DNA of 64,000 nucleotides from Halovenus rubra (GTDB lineage Archaea > Halobacteriota > Halobacteria > Halobacteriales > Haloarculaceae), in contig NZ_JAODIY010000010.1 of assembly GCF_026586665.1 (NCBI RefSeq), positions 62,001 to 126,000 on the forward strand, in the 5' to 3' direction. Below are positions 26,405-35,248 of the stretch, piece after piece. The notes beneath the pieces were generated by a model. It did no database searches. It saw nothing but the letters and a program-made list of their open reading frames with translations, and was not told where the DNA came from. The position numbers and the translations under genes were made by a program. Every line of letters begins with the position of its first letter. Position 1 is the first letter of the stretch.

Positions 26405-27904
26405 ATGTCATCGGAGGCACAGCAGTCCGAAGAAGTCTACGAAGCATTTCTTGAGCATGTACGCAAGTATAACTACGTCGGCGATGCGTCCGGCGTGCTG
26501 AGTTGGGACCAGCAGGTAATGATGCCAGAGGGCGGGACACCAGCCCGTTCGAAGCAGAGTTCAACGCTATCGACAGTACACCACGAGTTGCTGACAGACG
26601 ACAAGCTGTCTGAGTGGCTGGACGAACTCGACGGCACGGTCGACGACGAACAGCAAGCCGTCGTCCGAGAAGTCAGACGGTCCCACGAGCGCGCAAATGC
26701 CATTCCGGAGGACCTCGTCAAGCGTCTTTCTGAGGCTAGTTCTAACGCACTCCCGGTCTGGGAGGAGGCGAAAGCAAAATCGGATTTCTCGCTGTTCGAG
26801 GAGACACTCGAAGAACTGGTCGAACTCCGACGAGAGTACGCTGCGGCAATCGACCCCGACCGAGACCCGTACGAGGTCTTGTTCGAAGATTACGAGCCGT
26901 ATATCGATATCGACACCGCTGAAGCAATTCTAACAGAACTCCGCGAAGAGCTTCCGGCTCTTATCGATGCTATCGCCGAGAGCGATGTCGAGCCTGCCGA
27001 CCCATTCGAAGGCGAGTACGACGCGGAAACACAGGAATCACTCGTCACAGAGGCACTCGATACGCTTGGCTATGACTGGGACCGCGGCCGCCTCGATACA
27101 GCACCGCACCCATTCTCGACGGGGACACAGTTCGATGCCCGCGTTACGACACGGTTTGCCCCTGATGACCCGATGGGTGCCATCGGGTCGACCATCCACG
27201 AGTTCGGGCACGCAAGTTATACACTTGGTCTGTCCGACGACGATTACGGGACACCGCTGGGTGACAGCCGTGATATGACCGTTCACGAGTCTCAGTCCAG
27301 ACTCTGGGAGAACCACGTCGGACGGTCCAAGCCCTTCTGGCGACTATTCGCCTCGGAAGTCGAAGAACAGTTCGGTATCACTGCCTCACCGCAGGCGTTC
27401 TACGAGCACGCAAACGAAGTCTACGACGATAATATGATTCGCGTCGAAGCCGACGAGTTGACCTATCATATGCACATCGTCGTTCGGTTCGAAATCGAGC
27501 GTGACCTGATTCGTGGCGATCTCGACGTGAGCGAGGTCCCACAGGTCTGGAATGACAAGGTCGAAGAGTATCTCGGCGTGCGACCGGACAATGATGCAGA
27601 GGGCTGTCTACAAGATATCCACTGGACGCATGGCAACTTTGGCTATTTCCCGACGTACTCTCTTGGGTCGGTTCTCGCCTCCCAGCTGTTTGGGGCTGCC
27701 GAGCGCGAGCTAGGCGACCTCGACGATGATATCGAATCCGGAAACTTCGACCGTCTTTACGGCTGGCTCAACGAAAACGTCCACGAGCATGGCTGTCGGT
27801 ACACCACAACGGACCTGATCGAGGAAGCCACTGGCGAAGCGTTCACCGCTGAGTACTTCCTTGACTACGCAAACAAGAAGTACGGCAATCTCTACAACCT
27901 CTAA
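26405..27904 (+). CDS. M32 family carboxypeptidase (carboxypeptidase Taq type)
   Basis: A 499-residue cytoplasmic zinc carboxypeptidase with broad specificity. It shows the HEFGH zinc motif (near 265-269, within STIHEFGHASYTLGL), the downstream MTVHESQSRLWENHVGRS segment with the third ligand Glu, and the C-terminal DIHWTHGNFGYFPTYSLGS signature. The length matches the family (about 500). The ATG at 26405 is preceded by GGGAGG and is preferred over an upstream in-frame ATG. It has its own promoter region after the M20 gene. Confidence 0.93.
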   Translation: MSSEAQQSEEVYEAFLEHVRKYNYVGDASGVLSWDQQVMMPEGGTPARSKQSSTLSTVHHELLTDDKLSEWLDELDGTVDDEQQAVVREVRRSHERANAIPEDLVKRLSEASSNALPVWEEAKAKSDFSLFEETLEELVELRREYAAAIDPDRDPYEVLFEDYEPYIDIDTAEAILTELREELPALIDAIAESDVEPADPFEGEYDAETQESLVTEALDTLGYDWDRGRLDTAPHPFSTGTQFDARVTTRFAPDDPMGAIGSTIHEFGHASYTLGLSDDDYGTPLGDSRDMTVHESQSRLWENHVGRSKPFWRLFASEVEEQFGITASPQAFYEHANEVYDDNMIRVEADELTYHMHIVVRFEIERDLIRGDLDVSEVPQVWNDKVEEYLGVRPDNDAEGCLQDIHWTHGNFGYFPTYSLGSVLASQLFGAAERELGDLDDDIESGNFDRLYGWLNENVHEHGCRYTTTDLIEEATGEAFTAEYFLDYANKKYGNLYNL

Positions 27905-27985
27905 GAGTCGCTAGCGTCCCGAACGGAGACGGCAAAAAGGTGGATAATCGATGAGTGTTTTTATCCCCCCGTACTCCTCTCAGGT

Positions 27986-28483
27986 ATGAGCGAGGAGGAA
28001 TCTACTGTCCATTTGAGCGAATCACACACTGAGATGACCGAGATGCTTCTGCCTGACGACACAAACGCGCTTGGGCGAGCACTGGGTGGCGTCGTGTTAC
28101 ACTGGATGGACATTTGTGGGGCTATTTCGGCGATGCGGTTTGCGAACAAGCAGTGCGTGACGGCATCGATGGACCACGTCGATTTCATCGCGCCAATTGA
28201 CGTTGGTGAGATTGCCGTTATTAATGCCTACGCGTTCAACACAGGCGAGACGAGCGTTGATGTGAAAGTCGACGTGCACTCCGAAGACCCGCGTACTGGC
28301 GAGAAACAGGAGACAACGACTTCATTTCTGACCTTTGTCGCAATCGATGACGACGGCAATCCGGCGACAGTTCCCGAGGTGGCCTGCAAAACTGAGGCCG
28401 AAAAGGAACTGCGCAAAGAAGCAGTCGAGAAGCGTCAGGCGGAACTCGAATCTATCATCGAACGGATGACAAACGACTACTGA
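27986..28483 (+). CDS. Acyl-CoA thioesterase, hotdog fold
   Basis: A 165-residue hotdog-fold enzyme that hydrolyses acyl-CoA. Features include the N-terminal beta strand MTEMLLPDDTNALGRALGGVVLHWMD, where Asn and Asp are the usual active-site residues, and the helix DICGAISAMRFANKQCVTASMDHVDF with conserved pattern HVDFIAPIDVGEIAVI. A C-terminal charged helix (EKELRKEAVEKRQAELE) follows. A TTTTTAT box 23-28 nt upstream of the ATG suggests a leaderless transcript. It is a single gene; likely substrates are medium- or long-chain acyl-CoA, not determined. Confidence 0.88.
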   Translation: MSEEESTVHLSESHTEMTEMLLPDDTNALGRALGGVVLHWMDICGAISAMRFANKQCVTASMDHVDFIAPIDVGEIAVINAYAFNTGETSVDVKVDVHSEDPRTGEKQETTTSFLTFVAIDDDGNPATVPEVACKTEAEKELRKEAVEKRQAELESIIERMTNDY

Positions 28484-28521
28484 GAGTCTCAACCGCCAGT
28501 GAAAGTTGTCCAGTGGGTCTG

Positions 28522-28686
28522 TTATTTCTTGTTTGGAGGCTTTTCATCGAACGGAAGCGTTACCGTTCGGTCGACGGCAAAGAGAGCAAACAGCGCGAAC
28601 AGAGCGTACAGCGCAGGTTCGTTTATCCAGATGCCGAGGATGCCAAGAACGCCGAGTCCGCCAAAACGGCTGACCTGAACCGCCAT
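28522..28686 (-). CDS. 54-aa small membrane protein
   Basis: A 54-residue protein with two short hydrophobic segments (about 8-22, GGLGVLGILGIWI, and 27-40, LYALFALFALFAV) and a basic end EKPPNKK. The repeated LFALFALFAV stretch is unusual. The ATG at 28686 is chosen because a gatttactc element lies about 30 nt upstream on the minus strand and the hydrophobic part starts soon after. No function is known. It sits just downstream of the cupin gene. Confidence 0.5.
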   Translation of the reverse strand: MAVQVSRFGGLGVLGILGIWINEPALYALFALFALFAVDRTVTLPFDEKPPNKK

Positions 28687-28732
28687 ATTCGGTCTGTACT
28701 GGTTCCCCGAGTAAATCTCTGGGGACCTGTCA

Positions 28733-29206
28733 TTACTCCCAATACTCTGTGTCGGCGTCAAGCGGAAAGTAGCCTTCAAACGTCCGCTCTTCGCGACCGC
28801 CGGGGGGAGAGCCGACGTAGACGCCGAACTTCTCCATCTCGGGGTAGACAGTTACATCTGGTTCTTCCATCGTCGAGACGACGAGATATCTGAGCGACCC
28901 ACTACTGTCATTGACAACTTGGTGGCCGCCGTCTTCTGTTGCGGGAAAGGCGACGAAATCACCGGACTCAAGCGGGCGCTCATCACCATTAAGACGGACT
29001 ATCCCTGTCCCATCAAGGACAAACAGCGCTTCCTCGTTGGCAGTATGATAGTGGTACGGCCACGAGCGATTCCCCGAAGGGAGTTCATAGAGGCTACAGC
29101 CGAGTTGTTCTGCCGCAACTGCGTTAGTGAGTTCCTTACGCCGGAACTCGTGGCCTTCCTGTTCGTACGCTTTCCAGTCGATATCACCCTCATTGATGTG
29201 TCTCAT
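28733..29206 (-). CDS. Cupin domain protein
   Basis: A 157-residue single-domain cupin. The first motif reads YHYHTANEEALFVLDGTG, giving two His and a Glu as metal ligands, and the second motif GDFVAFPATEDGGHQVVND gives the fourth ligand His. Such proteins are mannose-6-phosphate isomerase-like or dioxygenase-like; the activity here is unknown. The ATG at 29206 lies 25-34 nt after a gtttttattat TATA element on the minus strand, so it is preferred over a TTG two codons upstream. Confidence 0.85.
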   Translation of the reverse strand: MRHINEGDIDWKAYEQEGHEFRRKELTNAVAAEQLGCSLYELPSGNRSWPYHYHTANEEALFVLDGTGIVRLNGDERPLESGDFVAFPATEDGGHQVVNDSSGSLRYLVVSTMEEPDVTVYPEMEKFGVYVGSPPGGREERTFEGYFPLDADTEYWE

Positions 29207-29255
29207 CAGCAACTCTGTTCAGGTGGCGATAATAAAAACCTGCGCCAAGGCTCAG

Positions 29256-29360
29256 TCACCGACCATCGTCACGGACGTATTTGAGTGCCTCTGCTAGCTC
29301 GTGGCGGTCGATACGGTCTTCGGACTCTTCGAGACGCTCGCGGAACTTTCTCGGTGTCAT
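29256..29360 (-). CDS. 34-aa charged small protein
   Basis: A very short intact frame encoding 34 residues, MTPRKFRERLEESEDR followed by IDRHELAEALKYVRDDGR. It would form one highly charged amphipathic helix. A cttatacac element at the correct distance (27-35 nt upstream of the ATG) supports real transcription. No family recognised; it may be a small regulator or partner protein. It is divergent from the 3-hydroxyacyl-CoA dehydrogenase gene. Confidence 0.45.
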   Translation of the reverse strand: MTPRKFRERLEESEDRIDRHELAEALKYVRDDGR

Positions 29361-29386
29361 GGTTATTGATAACATACAACGAGATT

Positions 29387-29395
29387 GTGTATAAG
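29387..29395 (-). promoter_or_regulatory. TATA element for the 34-aa gene
   Basis: The minus strand reads CTTATACAC, 27-35 nt before the ATG at 29360. Together with the intact frame it is the main support for that small gene. Confidence 0.4.
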
Positions 29396-29440
29396 ACCTT
29401 CGCTACGAATGATAATAAAGCTCAATCTTCGGTGTGGTCG

Positions 29441-29446
29441 TTTTTT
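29441..29446 (+). promoter_or_regulatory. T6 TATA-like element before 3-hydroxyacyl-CoA dehydrogenase
   Basis: Six T residues lie 25-30 nt before the ATG at 29471. This favours that ATG over longer in-frame starts and indicates a leaderless transcript. Confidence 0.4.
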
Positions 29447-29470
29447 CACTCATCGCTGAGAACGGTCGGT

Positions 29471-30670
29471 ATGGTCGTTACAACTGACGATATCGAGACT
29501 GTTGCGGTCATCGGCGCAGGAGAGATGGGCCGTGGAATCGGTGCGGTTGCCGCGCTCGCCGGCTATGACGTTGTCATCAACGACATCGACAAAGACCAGT
29601 TGGCAGAGGCACACGACCAGATTGAGTGGTCCTATGGAAAAAGCGTCGAAAGCGACGCTATTACACAGACAGCGGCTGACGACGCTCTCAACAGAGTTTC
29701 ATTTACGACCGAGTTTGAGACGGCTGTCGGGAACGCTGATTTCATCACCGAGGCCGCAGTCGAGCAACAGTCGGTCAAAGAAGACATTTTCGCTGACCTC
29801 GATGAGGCTGCCCCCTCAACAGCAATTCTTGCGACGAATACGTCAGGGCTGAATATTACCCGACTCGCCGAGGTGACCGACCGGCCCGGGCAGGTACTCG
29901 GGACTCACTGGTTCAACCCACCAATGCTGATGGACCTCGTCGAGGTGGTAATGACCGAACACACGCCCGACAGAGTCGTGGATACGGCGGAAGCACTAGT
30001 CGAAGACTTCGGGAAAACACCGATTCGGTGTCAAAAAGACGTGCCCTCGTTCATCGTCAATCGGCTGATGCGTCCCTACGGCGAGGAGCCGGCGTGGATG
30101 GTCTACCGTGGCGAGCATTCAATGGAAGCAATCGACTCGGCGATGAAGTTCAGTGAAGGGTTCCCGATGGGACCGTTCGAACTCGCTGATTACACGGGAG
30201 CGATTCAACTCCGCGTCGAAGGAGCTGAAGACCATCTCGAAGATGAGCGGCCACTCTCCTACGAGACAGATGTGTGCCCGCTGCTGTACCAGCTGTATGA
30301 TAAGGGACGATACGGTCGGAAGACTGACGCGGGCTACTACGACTACAGCGACCGCGATGAACCCGAGATTTCCGTCGACACTGGTCAGGCGTTCGACCCA
30401 CTCCTCGTCTGGGCACCAATTGTCAACGAAGCTGCGAAGATGGTCCAACATGACGTGGCGAGCGTCGAAGACGTAGATACCGGCGCAAAACTCGGGGGGA
30501 ACTGGCCACAGGGTCCCTTCGAGAAGGCCGACGAGGTCGGCGCGGATGCGATTCTCTCACGGTTAACCGACGTTGCCAGTCGTCATGAGTCGACGAATAA
30601 AGTTGCTGAAACGCTTCCTTGTGAGTTGCTCGTCCAGAAGGCAAAACACAACGAGTTGTTTTACGAGTAG
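29471..30670 (+). CDS. 3-hydroxyacyl-CoA dehydrogenase family protein
   Basis: A 399-residue NAD-dependent dehydrogenase of fatty-acid or related acyl-CoA oxidation. It has the Rossmann motif VIGAGEMGRGIG near 13-24, the acid D in VVINDID, the catalytic motif LGTHWFNPPMLMDLVEVV near 138-155 (His is the catalytic base), and PSFIVNRLMRPY in the linker to the C-terminal helical domain. The C-terminal domain is repeated in part, giving the longer form. No enoyl-CoA hydratase is adjacent. It has its own promoter. Confidence 0.9.
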   Translation: MVVTTDDIETVAVIGAGEMGRGIGAVAALAGYDVVINDIDKDQLAEAHDQIEWSYGKSVESDAITQTAADDALNRVSFTTEFETAVGNADFITEAAVEQQSVKEDIFADLDEAAPSTAILATNTSGLNITRLAEVTDRPGQVLGTHWFNPPMLMDLVEVVMTEHTPDRVVDTAEALVEDFGKTPIRCQKDVPSFIVNRLMRPYGEEPAWMVYRGEHSMEAIDSAMKFSEGFPMGPFELADYTGAIQLRVEGAEDHLEDERPLSYETDVCPLLYQLYDKGRYGRKTDAGYYDYSDRDEPEISVDTGQAFDPLLVWAPIVNEAAKMVQHDVASVEDVDTGAKLGGNWPQGPFEKADEVGADAILSRLTDVASRHESTNKVAETLPCELLVQKAKHNELFYE

Positions 30671-30731
30671 CCCGTCGCTACCGCTCTTTTGGGCCACCCT
30701 CCCAGTTTCGGGCAGTCCCAGTTACGAGCAG

Positions 30732-31067
30732 TCACTCGGACCGTCGGGGGACAACCTGTCCCCAGACGTGCTTGTCGAGAAGACGCACCCGCATCGGCTC
30801 CTTGACCGTGAGACAACAAGAGAGACGCGGGTAGCCAAACCGGACCGCAGCTTTGTCGTGCCAGTGTGTTGGCTCGGGTGCGGAGTCAACCTCGACGGTA
30901 CAAGTCGCACAGAGCCCGCGGCCACCACAGTTAGCGTACCGGGATACCGTGCCATAAACTGGAAAGTCGCGTTCGAGCAGCGCGTCTCGGAGCGTCCGCC
31001 CCCGCTCTATTTCAATAGTTGTCTCTGAGTCACCGTCGCTGACGGTGACCGGTACGGTCTCGCTCAT
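30732..31067 (-). CDS. [2Fe-2S] ferredoxin, plant type
   Basis: A 111-residue soluble electron carrier. The cluster motif ANCGGRGLCATC gives Cys-x5-Cys-x2-Cys, and the fourth Cys is in RLSCCLTV near residue 86, the standard arrangement. A beta-grasp core precedes it (TTIEIERGRTLRDALLE). The redox partner is not adjacent. As a guess, it could serve oxygenases such as the NOS at the window start, but nothing in the sequence ties them. The ATG at 31067 is chosen at the first polar residues (MSETVPVTV); an upstream in-frame start is weaker. Confidence 0.88.
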   Translation of the reverse strand: MSETVPVTVSDGDSETTIEIERGRTLRDALLERDFPVYGTVSRYANCGGRGLCATCTVEVDSAPEPTHWHDKAAVRFGYPRLSCCLTVKEPMRVRLLDKHVWGQVVPRRSE

Positions 31068-31147
31068 ACTCAGCCATACAAGCTGGACGCGTATCAATCC
31101 GGCTGCGCAGTAGAAGGTATATCACATCTGCCCCACACAGCAGTTAC

Positions 31148-31666
31148 ATGGCTGACTCCGACGATATCGAGCAACGCCTTGATTACCTCCGTAGCACGTA
31201 CGGCGAGTTTCCGGTCGAATCCGATACCTACTATCACGCAGACAAGGATTTCGAGCGCGTTCTGAGAAACCACAAACGCGGTGTCCCGGGTGCCTCGCGC
31301 GTCTGGGTTGAACGAAAAGACGAGACGTTGCTAGTTCGCACGCACGGCGGTCCCGACGGTTGGGGAGTTCCTGGCGGCTTCATCGAGCCGACAGAACGCA
31401 GTGACCACGCCGGCGAACGTGAAGTCCATGAGGAGACAGGCATCGACTGTGAAGTGTTTGATGTCGCGTACGTCCACATCGCCGAAAACCGGCTCGAAGA
31501 CGGCGACTGCAAGCCAATCGAGGAGCTGGGAGTAGCGTTTCTCGCCAGTGCCGTCGGCGGCAAGGTAGACCCACAGGAAGACGAGATAGCAGCAGCTAAA
31601 TGGTGGAGTGCGTTGCCAGACAGTAGCTATCCACCAGCCTCGCGTCTCGGACCAGAACGCCTGTAG
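31148..31666 (+). CDS. NUDIX hydrolase
   Basis: A 172-residue pyrophosphohydrolase acting on nucleoside diphosphates linked to another group. The Nudix box is complete: GGFIEPTE, then GEREVHEETGI, matching Gx5Ex7REUxEExGU, near residues 77-99. The C-terminal part is short. A ggtatatc TATA element lies about 30 nt upstream of the ATG. The gene ends 7 nt before the stop of the convergent transporter gene. Its substrate is unknown. Confidence 0.9.
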   Translation: MADSDDIEQRLDYLRSTYGEFPVESDTYYHADKDFERVLRNHKRGVPGASRVWVERKDETLLVRTHGGPDGWGVPGGFIEPTERSDHAGEREVHEETGIDCEVFDVAYVHIAENRLEDGDCKPIEELGVAFLASAVGGKVDPQEDEIAAAKWWSALPDSSYPPASRLGPERL

Positions 31667-31673
31667 ACCCAAC

Positions 31674-32849
31674 TCAGAGCAATCGACGACGCACAGCCGC
31701 CCCAATCAATGCAACGGCGACACTCCCAAGAATACCCGAAAGCGTGAGAAAGGTAACAGCCCAGTTAAACGAGTCGGCGAGCAAACCAACACCGAACGAC
31801 CCCGACGCACCGAACACCATATACGTCGTACGGATGAGACCGAATCCAACTCCCTCTTCTTCTGGCTCCATATTATCGATGAACTTCGGAAGCATCGTTG
31901 CCCCCCAGCTCATCGCAATTCCGACAAGGACAGTTGCAGCCATAACACTGGCCAGCCCAGGACCGCGGACGTACAGCGCATAGCCGCCAACACCAGCGAG
32001 CGAACAGACCACCATCGCGGCATCACGCCCAATGCGGTCCGAGAGCCACCCCATCCCCGGCTGGCCGACACCCTGTACCACGAAATACCCAGAAAAGATA
32101 GCGCCAGCCACAGGCTCGGAGTAGCCCCGGTGTTCGACCAGAAACGTGGGGAGAAACGAGGCAGTACCCTGCCAGACAAACGCAGCAAGCACGGAGACAA
32201 CCATCGTCCCCGCAATCGGTGGCCGCGTCAGCAACTCGCCGAAGGCGGCAATATCGAGACGGTCACGTATTCGCTCGTTGGGCCGTCGTGGCTCGACCGG
32301 GGCGATACCATGGGCAACGAGTGCTGTGGCCGGAACAGCCGCGACAGCTCCGAGCGAAACTGCGTGGCGCCAGCTGACATGTGACCCGAGATACGCCGCA
32401 ACAACGGGTGCGAGCAGCCCGGCAATCGGTGCGCCAGCGCTGTGGACACCGATTGCAGTCCCGGTATTCGAAAACAACCGGGAAAGAAGCGTCGTCGCAA
32501 CGCTATAGTGCAAGCCAGCGACACCACCGAGGACGACTGTCAGGAGCATAAACACACCAAACGTCGGGGAGAGTGCGAGCGCAAAGCTTGCGAGTGCAGT
32601 CCCGCCAACAGCGACGAGAATGACGACTCGTTCGCCGTACCGGTCGCCAAGCAAGCCACTCGGGAACTGTGAGAGCGCGTAAGAAAGCCACATCCCTGAA
32701 AGTGCCAGCCCGATATCAGCGTTCGAGACGTCGAGATTGTCCGCAATCGCCGGTACCACGGGGCTGATGACTAGCCGCGCGACCATCGTGGCAAAGAAGG
32801 CAAGGGTACAGGCGACGAGGACTGTTCTGTTGGCCGACCAGCGTGCCAT
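31674..32849 (-). CDS. Major facilitator superfamily transporter
   Basis: A 391-residue integral membrane protein with about 12 hydrophobic segments and the MFS loop motifs GLLGDRYGERVVI (after helix 2) and GWLSDRIGRDAAM (in the second half). The N-terminal half has the typical helix 1 FFATMVARLVISPVVPAIADNL and a GHVSW/GSHVSWRHAV loop. Substrate cannot be deduced; the closest style is the permease/multidrug or oxalate-formate antiporter type. It is monocistronic and faces the NUDIX gene. Confidence 0.88.
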   Translation of the reverse strand: MARWSANRTVLVACTLAFFATMVARLVISPVVPAIADNLDVSNADIGLALSGMWLSYALSQFPSGLLGDRYGERVVILVAVGGTALASFALALSPTFGVFMLLTVVLGGVAGLHYSVATTLLSRLFSNTGTAIGVHSAGAPIAGLLAPVVAAYLGSHVSWRHAVSLGAVAAVPATALVAHGIAPVEPRRPNERIRDRLDIAAFGELLTRPPIAGTMVVSVLAAFVWQGTASFLPTFLVEHRGYSEPVAGAIFSGYFVVQGVGQPGMGWLSDRIGRDAAMVVCSLAGVGGYALYVRGPGLASVMAATVLVGIAMSWGATMLPKFIDNMEPEEEGVGFGLIRTTYMVFGASGSFGVGLLADSFNWAVTFLTLSGILGSVAVALIGAAVRRRLL

Positions 32850-32950
32850 CTACTGTGTTGCCGGCTTGAGCCCTAAAGTGTCTCTCGGTTTCCGTGGGCA
32901 CACCGTTTCTTACTCTCCAAGAGACGACACAGCGAAATAGCGAACGCTAT

Positions 32951-32958
32951 TTTATATA
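32951..32958 (+). promoter_or_regulatory. TATA box for the zinc-ribbon membrane protein
   Basis: TTTATATA lies 23-30 nt before the ATG at 32981. It fixes that ATG as the start in preference to a longer in-frame reading. Confidence 0.5.
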
Positions 32959-32980
32959 CCGGGCCGCCATCGCTGGGAAT

Positions 32981-33511
32981 ATGGCACAGCAGTATTGTCG
33001 GGGTTGTGGGTCGAGCGTCGCATTTGGCGACCGCTACTGTCCGGAGTGTGGGCAACGCCTCGATACGAGTGACAGCCAATCGGACCACGCCGGAACCCAG
33101 ACAAATACTTCCCATAGCTCACAGGGACAATGGGGAGCCAACAAGAGCCAGAGGGACACCAACACGGCTGGGACGAGAGGGGGACACGGGTACGGGCGTC
33201 GAAATCAGTCGGAGACAACCATAGCCGCCCTCACACATGTACTCGCTCTACTTACATGGGTCATTGGCCCTCTTATTGTGTATGTCGTAGTCGATGACCC
33301 ATTTGTCAGGGCGAACGCGGCGAACGCCACAAACTGGCAGGTTATGTTGACATTCTATATATTCATCTCAGCCATGTTCATGGTTGGCTATGTTGGAATT
33401 TACTTCGCGTTTATGCTCGTGATGCTCGGGACAGTGTTTGTTGTCATCGCGGCTATCAAGGCGAGTAAGGGTGAATGCTGGTCGTATCCACTTACACCAC
33501 CAATTCTGTGA
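32981..33511 (+). CDS. Zinc-ribbon plus DUF4870-like membrane protein
   Basis: A 176-residue protein. It begins with a zinc ribbon, CRGCGSSVAFGDRYCPECG, giving two CxxC pairs at 6-9 and 20-23. A polar Ser/Gln/Gly linker (about 30-85) follows, then three to four hydrophobic helices of the DUF4870 or Tic20-like type (TIAALTHVLALLTWVIGPLIVY; NATNWQVMLTFYIFISAMFM; a last helix near 155). The role is unknown. The zinc ribbon is likely cytoplasmic. It has its own TATA box. Confidence 0.75.
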   Translation: MAQQYCRGCGSSVAFGDRYCPECGQRLDTSDSQSDHAGTQTNTSHSSQGQWGANKSQRDTNTAGTRGGHGYGRRNQSETTIAALTHVLALLTWVIGPLIVYVVVDDPFVRANAANATNWQVMLTFYIFISAMFMVGYVGIYFAFMLVMLGTVFVVIAAIKASKGECWSYPLTPPIL

Positions 33512-33548
33512 CCCCTGAGACTAAGGCACGCCGGTCCGCCCTCAACAC

Positions 33549-34445
33549 ATGGATACAGTTGTCGTTACCGGTGCGCTCGGGACACTGGGTCGGTGGACAG
33601 TCGAGAAGTTGGCCAGCGACTACGAGATTCTTGCCGTCGACCTGCAGGAACCACACAGTTCGCCCTACGAGACCGTCGAATATCTCGCCGCCGACCTGAC
33701 CGACCAGGGACCGGTTTGGGAGATACTGTGTGACGTACAGCCCGACGCCGTGGTCCACCTGGGTGCCGTGCCGGGTGCGGGCCACCGAGCCGGCACCGAG
33801 ACGTTCGTCAACAACGTCACAAGCACATACAACGTCTTCACCGCAGCAGGCGAGGTGGGTGCCGATATTGTCTGGAGTTCGAGTGAGGCGACCTACGGTG
33901 TTACTTACCGCGACGAGGCACGCCCACTTGCGTCGCTGCCTGTCGACGAAACACACCCACAGCGACCGGAGGATGCTTACGGCACATCGAAAGTCGTCAG
34001 CGAGATTGTCGCCGAGCGAACAGCTAGACGATACGGCGTGTCCGTTGCCTCGCTCCAACCCTCGTGGATTCAGGTTCCCGGTGCGTACGAGACCCCCACA
34101 GCCAGGGAATCGTTCGACCCTGACAACCCAACACCGTCGGGAAGTCTCTGGTCGTACATCGATGTCAGAGACGTGGCACGGCTGGTCCGTTGTGCACTCG
34201 AAACCCAGCGGACGGGCCACGACAGGTATATTGCTGTCGCCAAAGACAACTATATCGACACATCGACCGCTACGGCAATCGACAGGGCATGGGGTGACCT
34301 CGCCCCCGAGTGGAACCCAAAAGGCGACAATGCAGCCTTTCTGAGTGCCAAGGCACAGCGTGACCTCGACTGGGAGCCAGCTCACTCCTGGCGAACCGCC
34401 GAGGGCGAGACTGTCGACGGTCCCCGGCTCAAGGGAAGCTCATGA
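33549..34445 (+). CDS. NAD-dependent epimerase/dehydratase (extended SDR)
   Basis: A 298-residue extended short-chain dehydrogenase. It has a Rossmann start VTGALGTLGRWTVEKL (GxxGxxG variant) and a catalytic triad region with WSSSEATYG (Ser) and AYGTSKVVSE (Tyr-x3-Lys). Acting on nucleotide-sugars or small sugars is the usual role, but the substrate is unknown. It overlaps the next SDR gene by 4 nt (ATGA), so the two are in one operon with coupled translation. Confidence 0.88.
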   Translation: MDTVVVTGALGTLGRWTVEKLASDYEILAVDLQEPHSSPYETVEYLAADLTDQGPVWEILCDVQPDAVVHLGAVPGAGHRAGTETFVNNVTSTYNVFTAAGEVGADIVWSSSEATYGVTYRDEARPLASLPVDETHPQRPEDAYGTSKVVSEIVAERTARRYGVSVASLQPSWIQVPGAYETPTARESFDPDNPTPSGSLWSYIDVRDVARLVRCALETQRTGHDRYIAVAKDNYIDTSTATAIDRAWGDLAPEWNPKGDNAAFLSAKAQRDLDWEPAHSWRTAEGETVDGPRLKGSS

Positions 34446-35206
34446 AACTTGACGATAGAACGGCCATCGTCACCGGTGCAAGCAGTGGTATCGGACGGGC
34501 AATCGCGACCGAGTTTGCTCGTGAAGGCGCAAACGTTGTCCTCGCCGATATCCGCGAGGAGTCACGGGCATCTGGCGACACCCGGACAACAGGTGAGGTC
34601 ATCGAAAGCGAGGGAGGAAACGCCGTTTTCACGCAGACAGATATCACAGACGAATTAGCTGTCAAACAACTGGTCGAGCGCGCTATCGAAACCTACGGCG
34701 GTATCGATATTCTGGTCAACAGCGCAGGCGTGACAAGCAACAACTCTGTTCAGGATGTAACCGACGAGGAGTGGGACCACGTCCACGACGTAAACGTCAA
34801 AGGCGTGGTCCGCTGTTCGAAACAGGCACTCCCGCATATTCGTGAGAGTGACCACGGCCGTATCATCAATATCGCCTCACAGCGAGGGCTTCGTGGAGGC
34901 GACGACACTGAAAAAGCAGCCTACGTCGCCTCGAAAGGCGCAGTCACGGGACTTACCCGGCAGATGGCACTAGATTACGGTCCGGACGGAATACCGGTGA
35001 ACGCTATCTGTCCCGGCCCCGTCGAGTCAGGCATGACGCCAATCGAAACCGACGAAGACGAACAGGAGCTACTCGATGGAATTTTGACGCCTTTCGTCGG
35101 TCAGCCCGAAGACATCGCTCCAGCAGCGGTGTTGCTCGCAAGCGATGGCGGCCGGTTTATTCACGGTCATACCCTCGTCGTCGACGGCGGCTACCTGGTG
35201 AAGTAA
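34442..35206 (+). CDS. Short-chain dehydrogenase/reductase (FabG-like)
   Basis: A 254-residue classical SDR. It shows TGASSGIGRAIA (TGxxxGxG) near 11-22, NSAGVTSNNS for the NAG motif, Ser in IINIASQRGL and the AYVASKGA active-site Tyr-x3-Lys, plus a PGPVESGM C-terminal segment. It resembles 3-oxoacyl-ACP reductase and sugar/alcohol dehydrogenases; since haloarchaea make little fatty acid, a sugar or polyol dehydrogenase role is likelier. It is translationally coupled to the upstream epimerase. Confidence 0.9.
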   Translation: MKLDDRTAIVTGASSGIGRAIATEFAREGANVVLADIREESRASGDTRTTGEVIESEGGNAVFTQTDITDELAVKQLVERAIETYGGIDILVNSAGVTSNNSVQDVTDEEWDHVHDVNVKGVVRCSKQALPHIRESDHGRIINIASQRGLRGGDDTEKAAYVASKGAVTGLTRQMALDYGPDGIPVNAICPGPVESGMTPIETDEDEQELLDGILTPFVGQPEDIAPAAVLLASDGGRFIHGHTLVVDGGYLVK

Positions 35207-35248
35207 CCCGAAGTGAGGTTTATGCCTGTCGGGGCCAAGTGCGAGACG

